Shown one piece after another: positions 23,538 to 32,777 of a stretch of 64,000 bases of DNA. This stretch comes from Bacillus sp. SLBN-46. GTDB lineage: Bacteria > Bacillota > Bacilli > Bacillales > Cytobacillaceae. The notes beneath the pieces were generated by a model. It was not told the DNA's origin and did not search any database. It saw nothing but the letters and a program-made list of their open reading frames with translations. The first letter of the stretch is position 1; the number at the start of each line of letters is the position of its first letter. Both the position numbers and the translations under genes were made by a program. Location of the stretch: NCBI RefSeq assembly GCF_031453555.1, contig NZ_JAVIZM010000001.1:812001-876000 (forward strand). The letters run 5' to 3'.

Positions 23538-24410
23538 ATGGATTTGCTTAAGAGCATGAATGACGCAATGAGGTATATCGAGGATAACCTCACTAACGAA
23601 ATAGACTTCAAAATGGTGGCACGAATCGCTCATTGTTCTGAATATCATTTTAAAAGAATGTTTTCTTTTCTTGCAGGTATTACATTATCAGAATACATCC
23701 GTCGTAGACGACTTAGCTTGGCCGCATTGGAGCTTATAAATAGTCATATAAAAATAATTGATGTGGCGATTAAATATGGATACAGCTCACCGGACTCGTT
23801 TACTAGAGCTTTTCAAATTTTACATGGGGTAACACCAACAGAAGCAAGAAACAATGGACAGCAATTAAAAGCCTATCCACTAATGACCTTTCAATTATCC
23901 ATTAGAGGAGGATATGAAATGAATTACCGAATTGAACAAAAAGAGGCATTTAACATAGTTGGTATCATGAAAAGAGTTCCCATTATTTTTGAAGGAGAAA
24001 ATCCGAAAATTACAGCAATGTGGAAATCCTTGACTATGGAAAAAATAGATCAATTAAAAAAACTCTCTAATATTGAACCTAAAGGGATGATTCAAGCTTC
24101 TACCAACTTTTCTGAAGGACGCATGGAAGAAAAAGGAGAGCTTGATCAGTATATAGGAGTAGCAACAACACAAGAATGCCCTGAAAACTTTTCAAAACTT
24201 GAAGTTCCTGCCTTAACATGGGCGATATTTGAATCAACGGGACCATTTCCTAGTACGCTACAGGAAACGTGGGGAAGGATTTATTCAGAGTGGTTTCCAT
24301 CTTCCAATTATCAGGTAACAGAAGGACCCGAAATCTTGTCGATCAAAACCAAAGATTTAACTTCACCAACTGTGAAGTGCGAAATTTGGATTCCAGTTTT
24401 AAAAAAATAA
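23538..24410 (+). CDS. AraC-family regulator with GyrI-like ligand domain
   Basis: 290 residues from ATG 23538 (AAAGGAGG at 23522-23529). Two AraC helix-turn-helices in the first 105 residues: [19 protein letters not shown] and [18 protein letters not shown]. Residues about 130-290 form a GyrI-like/bacterial transcription-activator effector domain ([19 protein letters not shown] ... [10 protein letters not shown]). Such regulators (Rob/BltR style) bind hydrophobic drugs. A terminator-like AGCGATT...AGTCGCT with eight T's follows at about 24441. No obvious target gene next door. Confidence 0.88.
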   Translation: MDLLKSMNDAMRYIEDNLTNEIDFKMVARIAHCSEYHFKRMFSFLAGITLSEYIRRRRLSLAALELINSHIKIIDVAIKYGYSSPDSFTRAFQILHGVTPTEARNNGQQLKAYPLMTFQLSIRGGYEMNYRIEQKEAFNIVGIMKRVPIIFEGENPKITAMWKSLTMEKIDQLKKLSNIEPKGMIQASTNFSEGRMEEKGELDQYIGVATTQECPENFSKLEVPALTWAIFESTGPFPSTLQETWGRIYSEWFPSSNYQVTEGPEILSIKTKDLTSPTVKCEIWIPVLKK

Positions 24411-24796
24411 TTTAAATTGTAGAGCACGAGCTGTCTTGGGTAGCGATTGGTCAATTAGATTAGTCGCTTTTTTTTGTTTCGCTAACAGGGAGCATTCCTG
24501 TAATTACTGAAAATGAGGAAACCTGCTTTAATCATATAAAAAGAAGCGAACATTACTAAAGACAATAAATATTGTAGTCAGATACATAAGAAGGAATTTA
24601 AACTGGATGATTCGAATAAGTTATAGTGAATTTGGTTTTGTTGTATTCTGAAAATAATTTTTTGAGGATTTCATTGAGAACATTTTTTCGCTATATGGTC
24701 GACAGTAGCAAATAAAGATGATTTTGATGCGTATGACTGGCTGTTACTATACTAAGATTTTGATAGTTTACACTAAACAGTGAGGAGAGTGGTTTT
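24411..24796. other. Intergenic region with a terminator only
   Basis: Terminator hairpin at 24441-24473; the remaining 320 bases are AT-rich and I see no gene or repeat. Confidence 0.5.
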
Positions 24797-25294
24797 ATGC
24801 AAGGTGTAGCCAAAATGTTTTTAGAACAACTCGACATGCATTGCTATGAGAATGAGTGGTTTGCATCCATGGATCAGGCGCTCCAGGGAGTCACCGCAGC
24901 TGAGGCAGCATGGACAAGTTCGGGAAACAGCAATTCGATTTGGCAGATTGTCAACCACTTGATATTTTGGAATGAAGATGTAATCCATCGAATTAAGGGC
25001 ACAGAGAATCCGCATAAAGCAGAAAGCAATGAAGAAACCTTTGGAAATCCAGGGGATCGAGAAGACGAAATTGGTTGGTCCCAGACAGTGCAGCGCCTTC
25101 ATGAAGTCATGAATAAATTAAAAACGGTCATTGCGGACCTTGACGATGAAAAGTTAACAGCTCCGTATGCAGCTAACAGTTACTCTATTGAGCGTTTACT
25201 TAGCAATATCATGATGCACGATACATATCATGTCGGCCAAATTGTTCTGTTGCGAAAGTTACAATCCTCTTGGAGTGGCGTTGATTGGTCTTAA
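24797..25294 (+). CDS. DinB/YfiT-family putative metal-dependent protein
   Basis: 165 residues. The metal-binding His pattern of the DinB four-helix fold is visible: NHLIFWNEDV early, and MMHDTYHVGQIVLLRK at the end. Many family members are thiol transferases or have unknown roles. The start ATG follows GTGAGGAGAG. A long terminator (CACTGCGAACAG ... CTGTTTGCAGTG, then six T's) lies right after, 25341-25386. Single-gene unit. Confidence 0.85.
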   Translation: MQGVAKMFLEQLDMHCYENEWFASMDQALQGVTAAEAAWTSSGNSNSIWQIVNHLIFWNEDVIHRIKGTENPHKAESNEETFGNPGDREDEIGWSQTVQRLHEVMNKLKTVIADLDDEKLTAPYAANSYSIERLLSNIMMHDTYHVGQIVLLRKLQSSWSGVDWS

Positions 25295-25340
25295 CGAAAT
25301 GATGAGCGGTTTCAGTTAATTCAGAACTTAAATTAAAAAA

Positions 25341-25386
25341 CACTGCGAACAGATATATAAATTACCTGTTTGCAGTGCTTTTTTAT
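25341..25386 (+). terminator. Terminator after the DinB gene
   Basis: Twelve-base stem CACTGCGAACAG / CTGTTTGCAGTG with one wobble, then CTTTTTT. It also abuts the end of the gene remnant on the other strand. Confidence 0.85.
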
Positions 25387-25592
25387 TGTGCCAAACCAAT
25401 TAAGTTTTCAGAAATATGGTCTACAAATTCTTTTACTGCGTTTTCCAACTTACCGAATGCGGCACCATCATTTTTTCAATAGTAGATTCATAACGTGATA
25501 AATCTTCTGATTTTAGCTTTTTGATTTTCGTGTAGGTTTGGGAATTCATAGGCGGATAATTTCCGGCTAATGTATAAACAGGAAGCTTAAGA
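25383..25592 (-). pseudogene. Remnant of a gene with a frameshift (possible alpha/beta hydrolase C-terminus)
   Basis: On the minus strand one frame reads PVYTLAGNYPPMNSQTYTKI and continues to SRYESTIEKMM; a second frame then reads AAFGKLENAVKEFVDH and ends LIGLAQ with a stop at 25383-25385. The two pieces join at about 25471 by a one- or two-base shift. There is no start. PVYTLAG at the front resembles the strand before the catalytic Asp of alpha/beta hydrolases, but the rest does not help. Probably a decayed fragment. Confidence 0.4.
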
Positions 25593-25599
25593 AGTAGAT

Positions 25600-25735
25600 A
25601 TAAGCGGAAAAATTCCGATTAACTGCTCTAAATAGGTCGAAATCCAAAGGTTTAAATAAAATAAACGGAAAAACTTCCTTTATTTTTAAGGAAATATGGG
25701 TATTTCCCAATTTAGGCGGAATTTTTTCGTTTATT
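25600..25735. repeat. Cluster of CGGAAAAA-TTCCG palindromes
   Basis: Three related words: GCGGAAAAATTCCG (about 25604), ACGGAAAAACTTCC (about 25663) and GCGGAATTTTTTCG (about 25715). They alternate with AT-rich spacers ahead of the gene at 25813. Confidence 0.5.
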
Positions 25736-25812
25736 TTTCAAACACAGTGAATCAGCATTCAGTTATAATTAGTATATTATGGTAAATTTGTCTTATGGTG
25801 GGGAGGATTATA

Positions 25813-26097
25813 ATGTCAAAAGAAAAAATAATCAATTTAATTATTGTGGGTTTTCTATTAGTTATATGTGGGCTGGTAATGATCTTTTCAAGTGTTAGTT
25901 TTGGAACTTCATCTGCAGAGTCTTGGTTAATTAGTAATGGAGGGGCAGATACAAGTACTTATCAAATTATTCTTAAAGGCTATATAAATAACTTTTTAGT
26001 AGCTGGAGGTATTATATTTGGTCTAGGTCTGATGGGAGTTATCCTATTCTCTTTTACGTTTCTAAATATGAAGGAAAAAATATCTAGTAAAATGTAA
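25813..26097 (+). CDS. Small two-segment membrane protein, unknown
   Basis: 94 residues from ATG 25813, well placed behind GGGGAGGAT. Hydrophobic segments at residues about 6-30 and 60-85, with a polar loop GTSSAESWLISNGGADTSTY between. No recognisable domain. A B-family hairpin follows 50 bases after the stop. Confidence 0.6.
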   Translation: MSKEKIINLIIVGFLLVICGLVMIFSSVSFGTSSAESWLISNGGADTSTYQIILKGYINNFLVAGGIIFGLGLMGVILFSFTFLNMKEKISSKM

Positions 26098-26146
26098 AAG
26101 TTACACTCATCCTTTTTAAGTAAAATGAGGCGTGTTGGAGAGGACC

Positions 26147-26216
26147 ATGGGGACGGTTCTGGTGGCCTTTTTATCAAGGTTGTTATTATAAGCCGGGAGA
26201 ACCGTCCCCGTGGTTT
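26147..26216. repeat. Family B hairpin
   Basis: GGGGACGGTTCTGGTGGCC ... CCGGGAGAACCGTCCCCG; one of the best-conserved copies. It ends only 19 bases before the monooxygenase start. Confidence 0.8.
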
Positions 26217-26234
26217 CAAAAAGGGGGGGAATAA

Positions 26235-26528
26235 ATGATTTTAGAAGCTGTAATGTTACAAGTTAAGCAAGGTATGGAAGGGGAATATGAGGTAGCATTT
26301 CGAGAGGCATCAAAAATTATATCATCAATGAAAGGCTACATATCTCACGAATTGCAACGATGTATGGAAGTTAAGGGGAAATATTTATTGTTGGTGAAGT
26401 GGGAGACATTAGATGACCATACAGTAGGGTTTAGACAATCGAAAGAGTATCAAGAATGGAAAAAGCAACTACATCATTTCTATGACCCGTTCCCAATAGT
26501 TGAACACTTTGAGAATGTTCAAATTTAA
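26235..26528 (+). CDS. Antibiotic biosynthesis monooxygenase (ABM) domain protein
   Basis: 97 residues, the whole of one dimeric alpha-beta barrel domain: ILEAVMLQVKQGMEGEYEVAF, MKGYISHELQRCMEVKGKYLL, VKWETLDDHTVGFRQSKEYQEW. These proteins act as haem oxygenases, quinol monooxygenases or have unknown substrates; no haem ligand can be named here. AAGGGGGGGAAT precedes the ATG. Confidence 0.82.
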   Translation: MILEAVMLQVKQGMEGEYEVAFREASKIISSMKGYISHELQRCMEVKGKYLLLVKWETLDDHTVGFRQSKEYQEWKKQLHHFYDPFPIVEHFENVQI

Positions 26529-26646
26529 TAGGTTATTTACGTAAACGGGTGCTTGAGCAAAAGATGGGGACGCTGCCACGATTCATTATTAAAATACAAT
26601 TTTTCAAAGAATTCATGATAAAGTAAAAATGAATGGAGGGATATTT

Positions 26647-27867
26647 TTGAGAACGTTTGAGGAAAAATTAAAAAGCTATGCAGAATTGGTTGTAAAAGTG
26701 GGATTAAACGTTCAACCGAACCAAATCCTTTATGTAAGAGCTAGTGTGGATACGATTCCATTTGCTAGAGCTGTCGCTCACGAGGCTTACAATGCGGGTG
26801 CAAAAAATGTGTATGTGGACTATAGTGATCCTGAAATCACACTCTCACGCTATTTGAGAGCATCAGATGATGTTTTTACAGAGTTTCCTGAATGGGAGCG
26901 AATTCAACGTGAGAAATTGATTGATAAGGATGCGGCATTTTTATTTATCGTTTCCGACGATCCGGATTTATTGTCCAAAGCTGATCCCAATCGTATTGCG
27001 AATTACCAAAAAGTAAGCGGAGAAGCCATGGTAAAATGGCGAGAGCAGCATGATGATGTTAGTTGGGTCATCTGCGCAGCTCCAAGTCAAGGCTGGGCAA
27101 ATAAGGTTTTTCCAGGAGAAACAAATAGCTTGGACAAACTTTGGGATGCAATCTTCAGTTCAGTACGTATAGGGGAAGTTGAACCTGTACATGCATGGAA
27201 AGATCATATTGAAAACTTGCTTCAAAAGGGTACTTATTTGAATGAAAAGAAATATAAGAAGTTACATTACAAAGCTGAAGGCACAGATCTAACGATTGAG
27301 CTTCATCCCCTACATTTATGGAGAAGTGGTGGAAGCCAAAATCGACATGGTGTTCAATTTGTTGCGAATATGCCAACTGAGGAAGTATTCACTTCGCCAT
27401 TACGTTCAGGTGTTAATGGTTTCGTTTCGAGTAAAAAACCACTTAGCTATGCAGGTAATTTAATTGATGAGTTCAAATTAACTTTTGAAAATGGTCGAAT
27501 TGTTGAAATTACAGCTAAAAAGGGAGAAGAAGTATTAAAGAACCTGGTAGAAACAGATGAAGGCTCCCATTATCTTGGTGAAATAGCCCTGGTTCCACAT
27601 GATTCTCCTATTTCTAACACAAACGTACTTTTCCTAAATACATTATTTGATGAAAATGCTGCAAACCATTTAGCATTAGGATTCGGTTTCCCTAACTGTA
27701 TTGAAGGTGGAGAGAAAATGACGAAGGAGCAGCGTGTGGAAGTAGAACTTAATTCGAGCATAACTCATGTTGATTTCATGATTGGTTGTGCGGATATGGA
27801 TATTGATGGTGAATTACCTGATGGTACACGTGAGCCAATCTTCCGTAAAGGGAATTGGGCTTTCTAA
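26647..27867 (+). CDS. M29-family aminopeptidase (AmpS/PepS type)
   Basis: 406 residues from TTG 26647 (GGAGGG at 26635-26640); ATG 26629 overlaps the site. Family signatures: DLTIELHPLHLW, NMPTEEVFTSP (metal-binding Glu), GSHYLGEIALVP, and HVDFMIGCADMDIDG with metal-binding His and Asp. Cytosolic metallo-aminopeptidases with a two-metal centre, used in peptide turnover. Single-gene unit followed by a B hairpin. Confidence 0.92.
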   Translation: MRTFEEKLKSYAELVVKVGLNVQPNQILYVRASVDTIPFARAVAHEAYNAGAKNVYVDYSDPEITLSRYLRASDDVFTEFPEWERIQREKLIDKDAAFLFIVSDDPDLLSKADPNRIANYQKVSGEAMVKWREQHDDVSWVICAAPSQGWANKVFPGETNSLDKLWDAIFSSVRIGEVEPVHAWKDHIENLLQKGTYLNEKKYKKLHYKAEGTDLTIELHPLHLWRSGGSQNRHGVQFVANMPTEEVFTSPLRSGVNGFVSSKKPLSYAGNLIDEFKLTFENGRIVEITAKKGEEVLKNLVETDEGSHYLGEIALVPHDSPISNTNVLFLNTLFDENAANHLALGFGFPNCIEGGEKMTKEQRVEVELNSSITHVDFMIGCADMDIDGELPDGTREPIFRKGNWAF

Positions 27868-27908
27868 TTGATTTTGTTGGAAACCCCTTATTCGTTAGTG
27901 CAGAGTGG

Positions 27909-27990
27909 GACCATAGGGACAGTTTCTGGTGGTTTTTTACCTCAAGGTTGATATTAGAATTAGAGCCATGAGAACCGTCCCAATGGTTTA
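27909..27990. repeat. Family B hairpin
   Basis: AGGGACAGTTTCTGGTGG ... GCCATGAGAACCGTCCC between the convergent genes ending at 27867 and 27994. Confidence 0.7.
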
Positions 27991-27993
27991 CCC

Positions 27994-28482
27994 TTAGTAA
28001 GATGACTTGATAGAATAAATGGCTTGCTCGGCTCCAAATCTGATAATCGTTCCTTCTAATTTCATCCCTAATTTTTCTAGAAGCCTGCAAGAGGATATGT
28101 TAGCGGTTTGTGTTTCGGCAATGACTTTTGGTAGTTTTAATTCATTTAAAGCAAAATTGATAACCACTTGAACGACTTCCGTTGCATAACCAGCTCCCCA
28201 CCAAATGGGTAATAACTGATAGGACACCTCATAGTAAACGCCATCATGGTGGGGGGTAAGGGACACCATACCAATGAAATTATCGGTGTGTTTTTTTCGG
28301 ATCACCCAGTAAAAGGAATCATCACCTGAATGCAGCATTTCGGCTAATACATCTTCAATGGAAGCAGCCTGGCGTATCCCACCGAGATATTTTCTTACGT
28401 CCTCATTTATATATAATTTTTTCACATCTGAAAAATCCGCTGTTCGAAGGGTACTTATAATACATCTTTCTGTTTCGAACAA
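27994..28482 (-). CDS. GNAT-family N-acetyltransferase (RimJ/RimL-like)
   Basis: 162 residues, TTG start behind AAGGGGATG. Pattern of the family: FETERCIISTLRTADFSDV at the start, FIGMVSLTP, YQLLPIWWGAGYATEVV (acetyl-CoA loop) and NISSCRLLEKLGMKLEG. It acetylates an unknown amine using acetyl-CoA. It follows a small membrane protein by six bases in the same direction. Confidence 0.87.
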   Translation of the reverse strand: MFETERCIISTLRTADFSDVKKLYINEDVRKYLGGIRQAASIEDVLAEMLHSGDDSFYWVIRKKHTDNFIGMVSLTPHHDGVYYEVSYQLLPIWWGAGYATEVVQVVINFALNELKLPKVIAETQTANISSCRLLEKLGMKLEGTIIRFGAEQAIYSIKSSY

Positions 28483-28488
28483 ACAACA

Positions 28489-28734
28489 TCATCCCCTTAA
28501 TAAAGAAAAAGAAATAAGTATTAGTATGATACCTAAACTTAATAAAATGAAGCCTATATACTTCGATTGCCCTTTATACAACGCATTATTAAATCCAGCA
28601 ATTATTATTGTTAATGATATAAAAGGTAACCAAATTGGAATTAAATTAGTTTTGGTTATTAGACTAATTATGTAAATTAGCAATATTGTTACAGCAGTAA
28701 ATAAATTAAGATATACCATTTTCTTTCTAGTCAA
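28489..28734 (-). CDS. Small membrane protein, unknown
   Basis: 81 residues from the TTG in GTTTTGACTAG, after GGAGG. Three hydrophobic segments (about residues 6-26, 30-50 and 58-78) with short polar turns. It is placed right before the acetyltransferase, probably in one transcript. No known family recognised. Confidence 0.5.
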   Translation of the reverse strand: MTRKKMVYLNLFTAVTILLIYIISLITKTNLIPIWLPFISLTIIIAGFNNALYKGQSKYIGFILLSLGIILILISFSLLRG

Positions 28735-28817
28735 AACCCATCCTCCAGTTTCTTTGAGCAACAATCCCTTTCATTAATTTATTCGATATTTAAATTGGTA
28801 AACCTTCTTCCGCTGCA

Positions 28818-28890
28818 CCCTAGGGACGGTTTTGGTGTTTTTCATCAAGGTTGCTAATAGGAGCCATGAGAACCGTCCCTCTGGTTCCCT
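28818..28890. repeat. Family B hairpin
   Basis: TAGGGACGGTTTTGGTG ... GCCATGAGAACCGTCCCTCTGG. Confidence 0.72.
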
Positions 28891-29000
28891 TGGTTTTATA
28901 AGAAAAAGTAGTTTTTTACACCAATTAAAAAGGGTAATTTTTCCTTTTGTCGAATAATCTATTAGTAAATAGAAGTTATATTGAAACGGATGGTGTAGCA

Positions 29001-29189
29001 ATGAGTAAATTCTTATCTATTTTTGGAGTAGTAGTATTTTTGTATTGTTTATATCTCTTTGTAACGTTTTTCTTTAGCAATGATCGTGAAGCAGCTATTT
29101 TTTATGGTTCTATATTTGGAATGCTAAATGCAAGTATAGCCATTGCTGTTTCTGTAATATTAAATAAAGTTAAAACAACCAAGTCGTAA
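29001..29189 (+). CDS. Small two-segment membrane protein
   Basis: 62 residues from ATG 29001. Two hydrophobic segments with a short charged turn (SNDREAA). The ribosome site is weak (GGATGGTG), so expression is less sure. No family recognised. Confidence 0.45.
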   Translation: MSKFLSIFGVVVFLYCLYLFVTFFFSNDREAAIFYGSIFGMLNASIAIAVSVILNKVKTTKS

Positions 29190-29249
29190 GGTCATTTTTC
29201 ATATTCAACTAAGTGAGCTTTAGTAGAATAACAGATACATTAGTTTGTA

Positions 29250-29292
29250 TGAAATCCTTACTCTAAGCAGGAAGTAAGGATTTTATTATATA
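29250..29292 (+). terminator. Terminator-like hairpin
   Basis: AAATCCTTACT / AGTAAGGATTT stem followed by a T-rich stretch, 60 bases after the small gene ending at 29189. Confidence 0.65.
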
Positions 29293-29415
29293 AAAAAATA
29301 GAATGAGTAAAACAACTAAGACCAGCTTTTCATCATGAGGAATATTTCTCTTCTATTTGTTGAAGGCCAATTTGTAGAGAATTTGTAACTTTAATCAAAT
29401 GATATAGGGGGACTT

Positions 29416-29976
29416 ATGAAAAAATATTTTTTGTTTGTGGTAATAGTAGGTATAGCAGCATTGGTAGTTTTTTTAGGTTATAAACAGGTGTTGGAAAAGA
29501 AAGAGAAGGAAAGGGACTTGGCACACTTGAAGTATATTCCTATTGTTCGTGTAGGTGAGCGACAGCTAGAAATATATGAATATGGTCAGTGTAAAAAGGG
29601 ATCCAATAAGGAAAAAAAGGCGGAAATAGGTCCAAGTTCTTGTGAAACTGTAACAGAGGAAGAAGCGTTGAAAGGAAAAACAGCGGCTTCATTTAATAAA
29701 GAGGCTGTTCTAACTATAAAAAATATCGAACCCTCTGGGGAACTCGAAGACAAGTCTGGCCCTGCCGGTGGAGTGAGAAGGAGAGTTAGCGGCGGCTATA
29801 CAAAAGATGGCAAGAGTCTGGGACCAGGTGAAATAAAATTAATTGTCAAGGATATGAAGGAGGAATTTCTCGAGACAGTAATGTTGCCCAAAGAGCCTGG
29901 TTACTATGTGGGCAGAATAAACTTAAGTACTCCTTCAGGAAACAAAGATTATGTCTATCATTTTTATTATAAGTAG
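29416..29976 (+). CDS. Membrane-anchored extracellular protein, unknown
   Basis: 186 residues. One N-terminal membrane anchor (residues 4-22) and then an exported domain with two Cys (QCKKGS and SSCETV, residues about 55 and 77) that may form a disulfide. AGGGGGACTT precedes the ATG. The C-terminal part (GYYVGRINLSTPSGNKDYVY) looks like a beta-sandwich. No family recognised. A full A palindrome follows. Confidence 0.55.
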   Translation: MKKYFLFVVIVGIAALVVFLGYKQVLEKKEKERDLAHLKYIPIVRVGERQLEIYEYGQCKKGSNKEKKAEIGPSSCETVTEEEALKGKTAASFNKEAVLTIKNIEPSGELEDKSGPAGGVRRRVSGGYTKDGKSLGPGEIKLIVKDMKEEFLETVMLPKEPGYYVGRINLSTPSGNKDYVYHFYYK

Positions 29977-30014
29977 TTTTTCATATTAGAAATGTTTTTT
30001 GCATGGGCAAAGAT

Positions 30015-30058
30015 GGGGACAGTCCCCCGGCGCTTTAACGCAGCGGGGGACTGTCCCT
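30015..30058. repeat. Family A palindrome (copy 2)
   Basis: Full copy between convergent genes ending at 29976 and 30061; the loop CGCTTTAACG matches the first copy. Confidence 0.85.
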
Positions 30059-30060
30059 CT

Positions 30061-30531
30061 TTAGATTAAATTGGGAAATCCCTGCTGGCGCAAGGCCTCA
30101 TAGACCAATATAGCAGCTGTATTTGAAAGGTTTAGTGAACGTATATGTTGGTTCATTGGTATTCGCAAGAAGTGGTCTTGATTTTTTTTTAGTAAATCTT
30201 TTGGTAGACCTGTTGTCTCTTTTCCGAACATAAAATAATGGTCCTTTGTAGTATCACTGAAATCAAAGGCTGAGTGTGCTTTTTCACCGAACGTCTCAAT
30301 ATAGTAAAACTCACCTTTATTTTTCGAAAAAAAGTCATCCAATGAGTCATAATATGTGATGTTTACAGACTCCCAGAAGTCTAACCCTGATCGTTTGATC
30401 ATTTCATCGTCTGTTGAAAAGCCGAGCGGTCGGATTAAATGCAAGGCTGTATCGGTTCCGGCACAAGTCAGTGCGATATTGGCCGTATTAGCCGGAATTT
30501 CTGGTTGATATAGTACAACATGTATTGCCAA
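30061..30531 (-). CDS. trmL: tRNA (cytidine/uridine-34 2'-O)-methyltransferase, SpoU family
   Basis: 156 residues, the usual size. SPOUT knot motifs: PEIPANTANIALTCAGTD, MFGKETTGLPKDLL, and IPMNQHIRSLNLSNTAAILV with the conserved Arg and Ser-Asn. TrmL methylates the wobble base of tRNA-Leu. TTG start preceded by GAGGTGA. It stands as a single gene. Confidence 0.92.
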   Translation of the reverse strand: MAIHVVLYQPEIPANTANIALTCAGTDTALHLIRPLGFSTDDEMIKRSGLDFWESVNITYYDSLDDFFSKNKGEFYYIETFGEKAHSAFDFSDTTKDHYFMFGKETTGLPKDLLKKNQDHFLRIPMNQHIRSLNLSNTAAILVYEALRQQGFPNLI

Positions 30532-30591
30532 GAATGGTCACCTCGATCTTTCATTTAGCCTCCATATTATAGCATATTGGGACCAGGGACC

Positions 30592-30662
30592 AAGGGGACG
30601 GTTCTGGTGGCTTTTTTTCATTGAGAAGTTTTAATGTGCCAGGAAAACGTCCCTTTGGTTTT
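30592..30662. repeat. Family B hairpin
   Basis: AGGGGACGGTTCTGGTGG ... GTGCCAGGAAAACGTCCCTTTGG. A second B half-copy follows at 30683-30716 and forms the end of the next gene. Confidence 0.75.
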
Positions 30663-30676
30663 TACTGGTTTAGATT

Positions 30677-31288
30677 CTATGAAGATCTACCAGAACCGTC
30701 CCTGTGGATTCTCATTACTCTTTTGTTTAGTTGTCGTATGCCTGCGAGGCTCACTCTCATCCATATCCAACTATAGACTATGCTGAAACCTGCTATAGCG
30801 AGGATGGCTATAACGTTAATATCACTTGAAAGGGAAGGACCCAGTATTGGAAAGTGGAATATAAAGAGCAGCAAAAGGATTCCTACGGTTAATGCCAGGC
30901 CTCCCGCCAGGGTAACGGTAATTTTCCGTGTGGCCCATTTGAATCCGAGCCCTAATGCAACCCCTAATAGACCGGTTGTAAACAGAAAGACCAAAACTTC
31001 TGAGGGCTGGATGATCAGGAGTAAGATGGCGGTGACTACATACGTAAGCAGTCCAAACTGAGCAGAAATGATCGTAGCCAGCACAATCGGCCCGGTAGCC
31101 ATCATGCTAAACGCATAACCGAAACCGCCAATTAACCCAGCCGACTGTAAAATGGCCGCAAAGGCTCCTAAAAGACTCCCCAGCATCATTCTTGCGTTTC
31201 TTGGATAATCCCCAACCGATACATCATGATCTTTCAGAAAAAAACGTACGCCTCTTTGTACCAACTTCAATATACTCCCCTCCCACAT
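30677..31288 (-). CDS. Polytopic membrane protein, unknown, with repeat-derived C-terminus
   Basis: 203 residues from the ATG at 31288 (after GAGGGAG). About six hydrophobic segments, many Gly/Ala (GLIGGFGYAFSMMATGPI). The last residues, HRDGSGRSS and the stop, are encoded by a B-family half-copy (CACAGGGACGGTTCTGGTAG on the minus strand), so the natural C-terminus was probably lost or lengthened. No family recognised. Confidence 0.6.
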   Translation of the reverse strand: MWEGSILKLVQRGVRFFLKDHDVSVGDYPRNARMMLGSLLGAFAAILQSAGLIGGFGYAFSMMATGPIVLATIISAQFGLLTYVVTAILLLIIQPSEVLVFLFTTGLLGVALGLGFKWATRKITVTLAGGLALTVGILLLLFIFHFPILGPSLSSDINVIAILAIAGFSIVYSWIWMRVSLAGIRQLNKRVMRIHRDGSGRSS

Positions 31289-31397
31289 ACAGACTCCCTC
31301 AACAACATTCGGGTGGTGCCTGTGCACCTTAGGTGTTTTGTTTGTATAGGATCGAGATTGGTGCCATCTCTAACATGTATTCTTGCAGGAGTAATTG

Positions 31398-31526
31398 ATG
31401 CATAGTTTTTTCATGGACAATCGGGAATGGTTGCGCAATCCCCAAGCAAGAAGCTCCACATCGCTGCCATCTGGTTTCGAACGCCATAACCCGCTTTCAC
31501 GAGTTTGTTCGCTGAAAGGCCACTAG
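31398..31526 (+). CDS. Possible 42-residue ORF ending inside a B repeat
   Basis: AGGAG six bases before the ATG is good, and the frame runs 42 codons with a basic, polar product. Its stop falls at the start of a B half-copy (31519-31541). No hydrophobic segment or motif, so I rate it weak. Confidence 0.25.
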   Translation: MHSFFMDNREWLRNPQARSSTSLPSGFERHNPLSRVCSLKGH

Positions 31527-31541
31527 AACCGTCCTTGTGGT

Positions 31542-32027
31542 ATGCGAATAACCTATTGTAGTTTAGTGGAAAGGGAAGTGAAGGCTTTGGACAGCAAGTC
31601 TAAAAAGTTAACGGTGACGTTAAGACAGGAATTTTCTTTTTATGCGAACGATGAAGTACTCAACACCATTTTAAAAAATATCGCAGCTGGTGGCGTAACT
31701 ATAGCCGCTTTTACCATAACAAAGATTAATATGAGGAATGTTAACTTTGTCCGATTTGTTGTCGGACCTGACAATTCAAATAGTTCCAAAGCTAACCTGG
31801 TTGCACAGGATGTTCTTCGCTCATTAGGTATACATTACGACCAGGAGAAGGTCATCCAGTTGATTGGAAACCCTGGAACACCAGGAATCTTAGGCGAAAC
31901 TCTTCAAACTTTGTTCCAGCATGTCGTAGTGTTTGCTACGTATACGGGGGTGAATTCTTTCATCCTGAATGTGTCTGATATCCAAACTGCTCTTCGATTA
32001 TTAAAGAAAAATAACATTATCGGTTAA
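31542..32027 (+). CDS. Unknown protein with ACT-like fold pattern
   Basis: Up to 161 residues. GGVTIAAFTITKINMRNVNFV followed by VVGPDNSNS reads like an ACT-type beta-alpha-beta ligand domain (glycine at the first turn), and the second half (LQTLFQHVVVFATYTGVNSF) could be a helix and strand. Start uncertain: ATG 31542 comes right after a B half-copy and has no ribosome site; GTG 31578 behind GGAAAGGGA, or TTG 31587, are better. If so, the first 12 codons are untranslated. No known role. Confidence 0.5.
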   Translation: MRITYCSLVEREVKALDSKSKKLTVTLRQEFSFYANDEVLNTILKNIAAGGVTIAAFTITKINMRNVNFVRFVVGPDNSNSSKANLVAQDVLRSLGIHYDQEKVIQLIGNPGTPGILGETLQTLFQHVVVFATYTGVNSFILNVSDIQTALRLLKKNNIIG

Positions 32028-32182
32028 GGTTTTTGTTCCTACTTTTAAGAGTCTTAGATTCGGGTTTTATGCATTCCGTTGAAGGAATGAGAAATAGTTT
32101 TAAAAAAAGGGGTTTGTCCCTTGCAAACGGTCCCTTTGTTACATCCAATATAGTAATGCCAATAAGAAAGAGGTGATAAACC

Positions 32183-32632
32183 ATGTCAAAAATTCTTACA
32201 ACAGGACCGATGCTGGTTCCTAGGAAAATAACAGGCGATCCCGTTGGCGATCCTCCAGACGAGGTTGCTATAACAATTAAAAATCCAACTTCCAAAGATT
32301 TTAGGGTGCAAATTTTTGCAGACATTTGTCCACCAAACTCAACAACTGAAAGAACGGAATCCTCCGATTTATTTACAGTCCCTAAAGATAGCTGTTTAAG
32401 ATTACGTCTTTTTAATAGTGTTCTTCCAGACTCTATTATTCGTTTATATGCTAAAGGTGGAGTTGATGAAGAAGCAGAGAAACTCGAATTATCGTTCGTA
32501 GGCAGAAGAGCAAGTGATCGAATGCATGAACCAACTATGTTCTACCGTCATGCGGATCTCATTGAGGTTGAAAACGAGGATTTTCATCAAGAACCTCGTG
32601 CCACTTTAACTTCAAATTGGGTGATTGGCTGA
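32183..32632 (+). CDS. Unknown 149-residue protein
   Basis: AAAGAGGTGATAAACC leads to the ATG at a normal distance. There is no signal sequence. The middle (AITIKNPTSKDFRVQIFADI and SCLRLRLFNSVLPDSIIRLYA) looks like a beta-sandwich, close in style to phage or spore coat structural proteins, but I do not recognise it. Preceded by a B half-copy at 32108-32142. A partner gene cannot be named. Confidence 0.6.
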   Translation: MSKILTTGPMLVPRKITGDPVGDPPDEVAITIKNPTSKDFRVQIFADICPPNSTTERTESSDLFTVPKDSCLRLRLFNSVLPDSIIRLYAKGGVDEEAEKLELSFVGRRASDRMHEPTMFYRHADLIEVENEDFHQEPRATLTSNWVIG

Positions 32633-32777
32633 GTAAAGGAGTTTTCTCGAACAGGTTTAAGGAAAATCTAAAAAATTTAACCGCTCTCATTTAAAAGTGA
32701 GATAATTCCAGGGCCAATGGGAGGCCAAGGAGAGGGTTCCAAGATTCCTAGTGGTGTTGTGAATGTGATTGTGTGAT

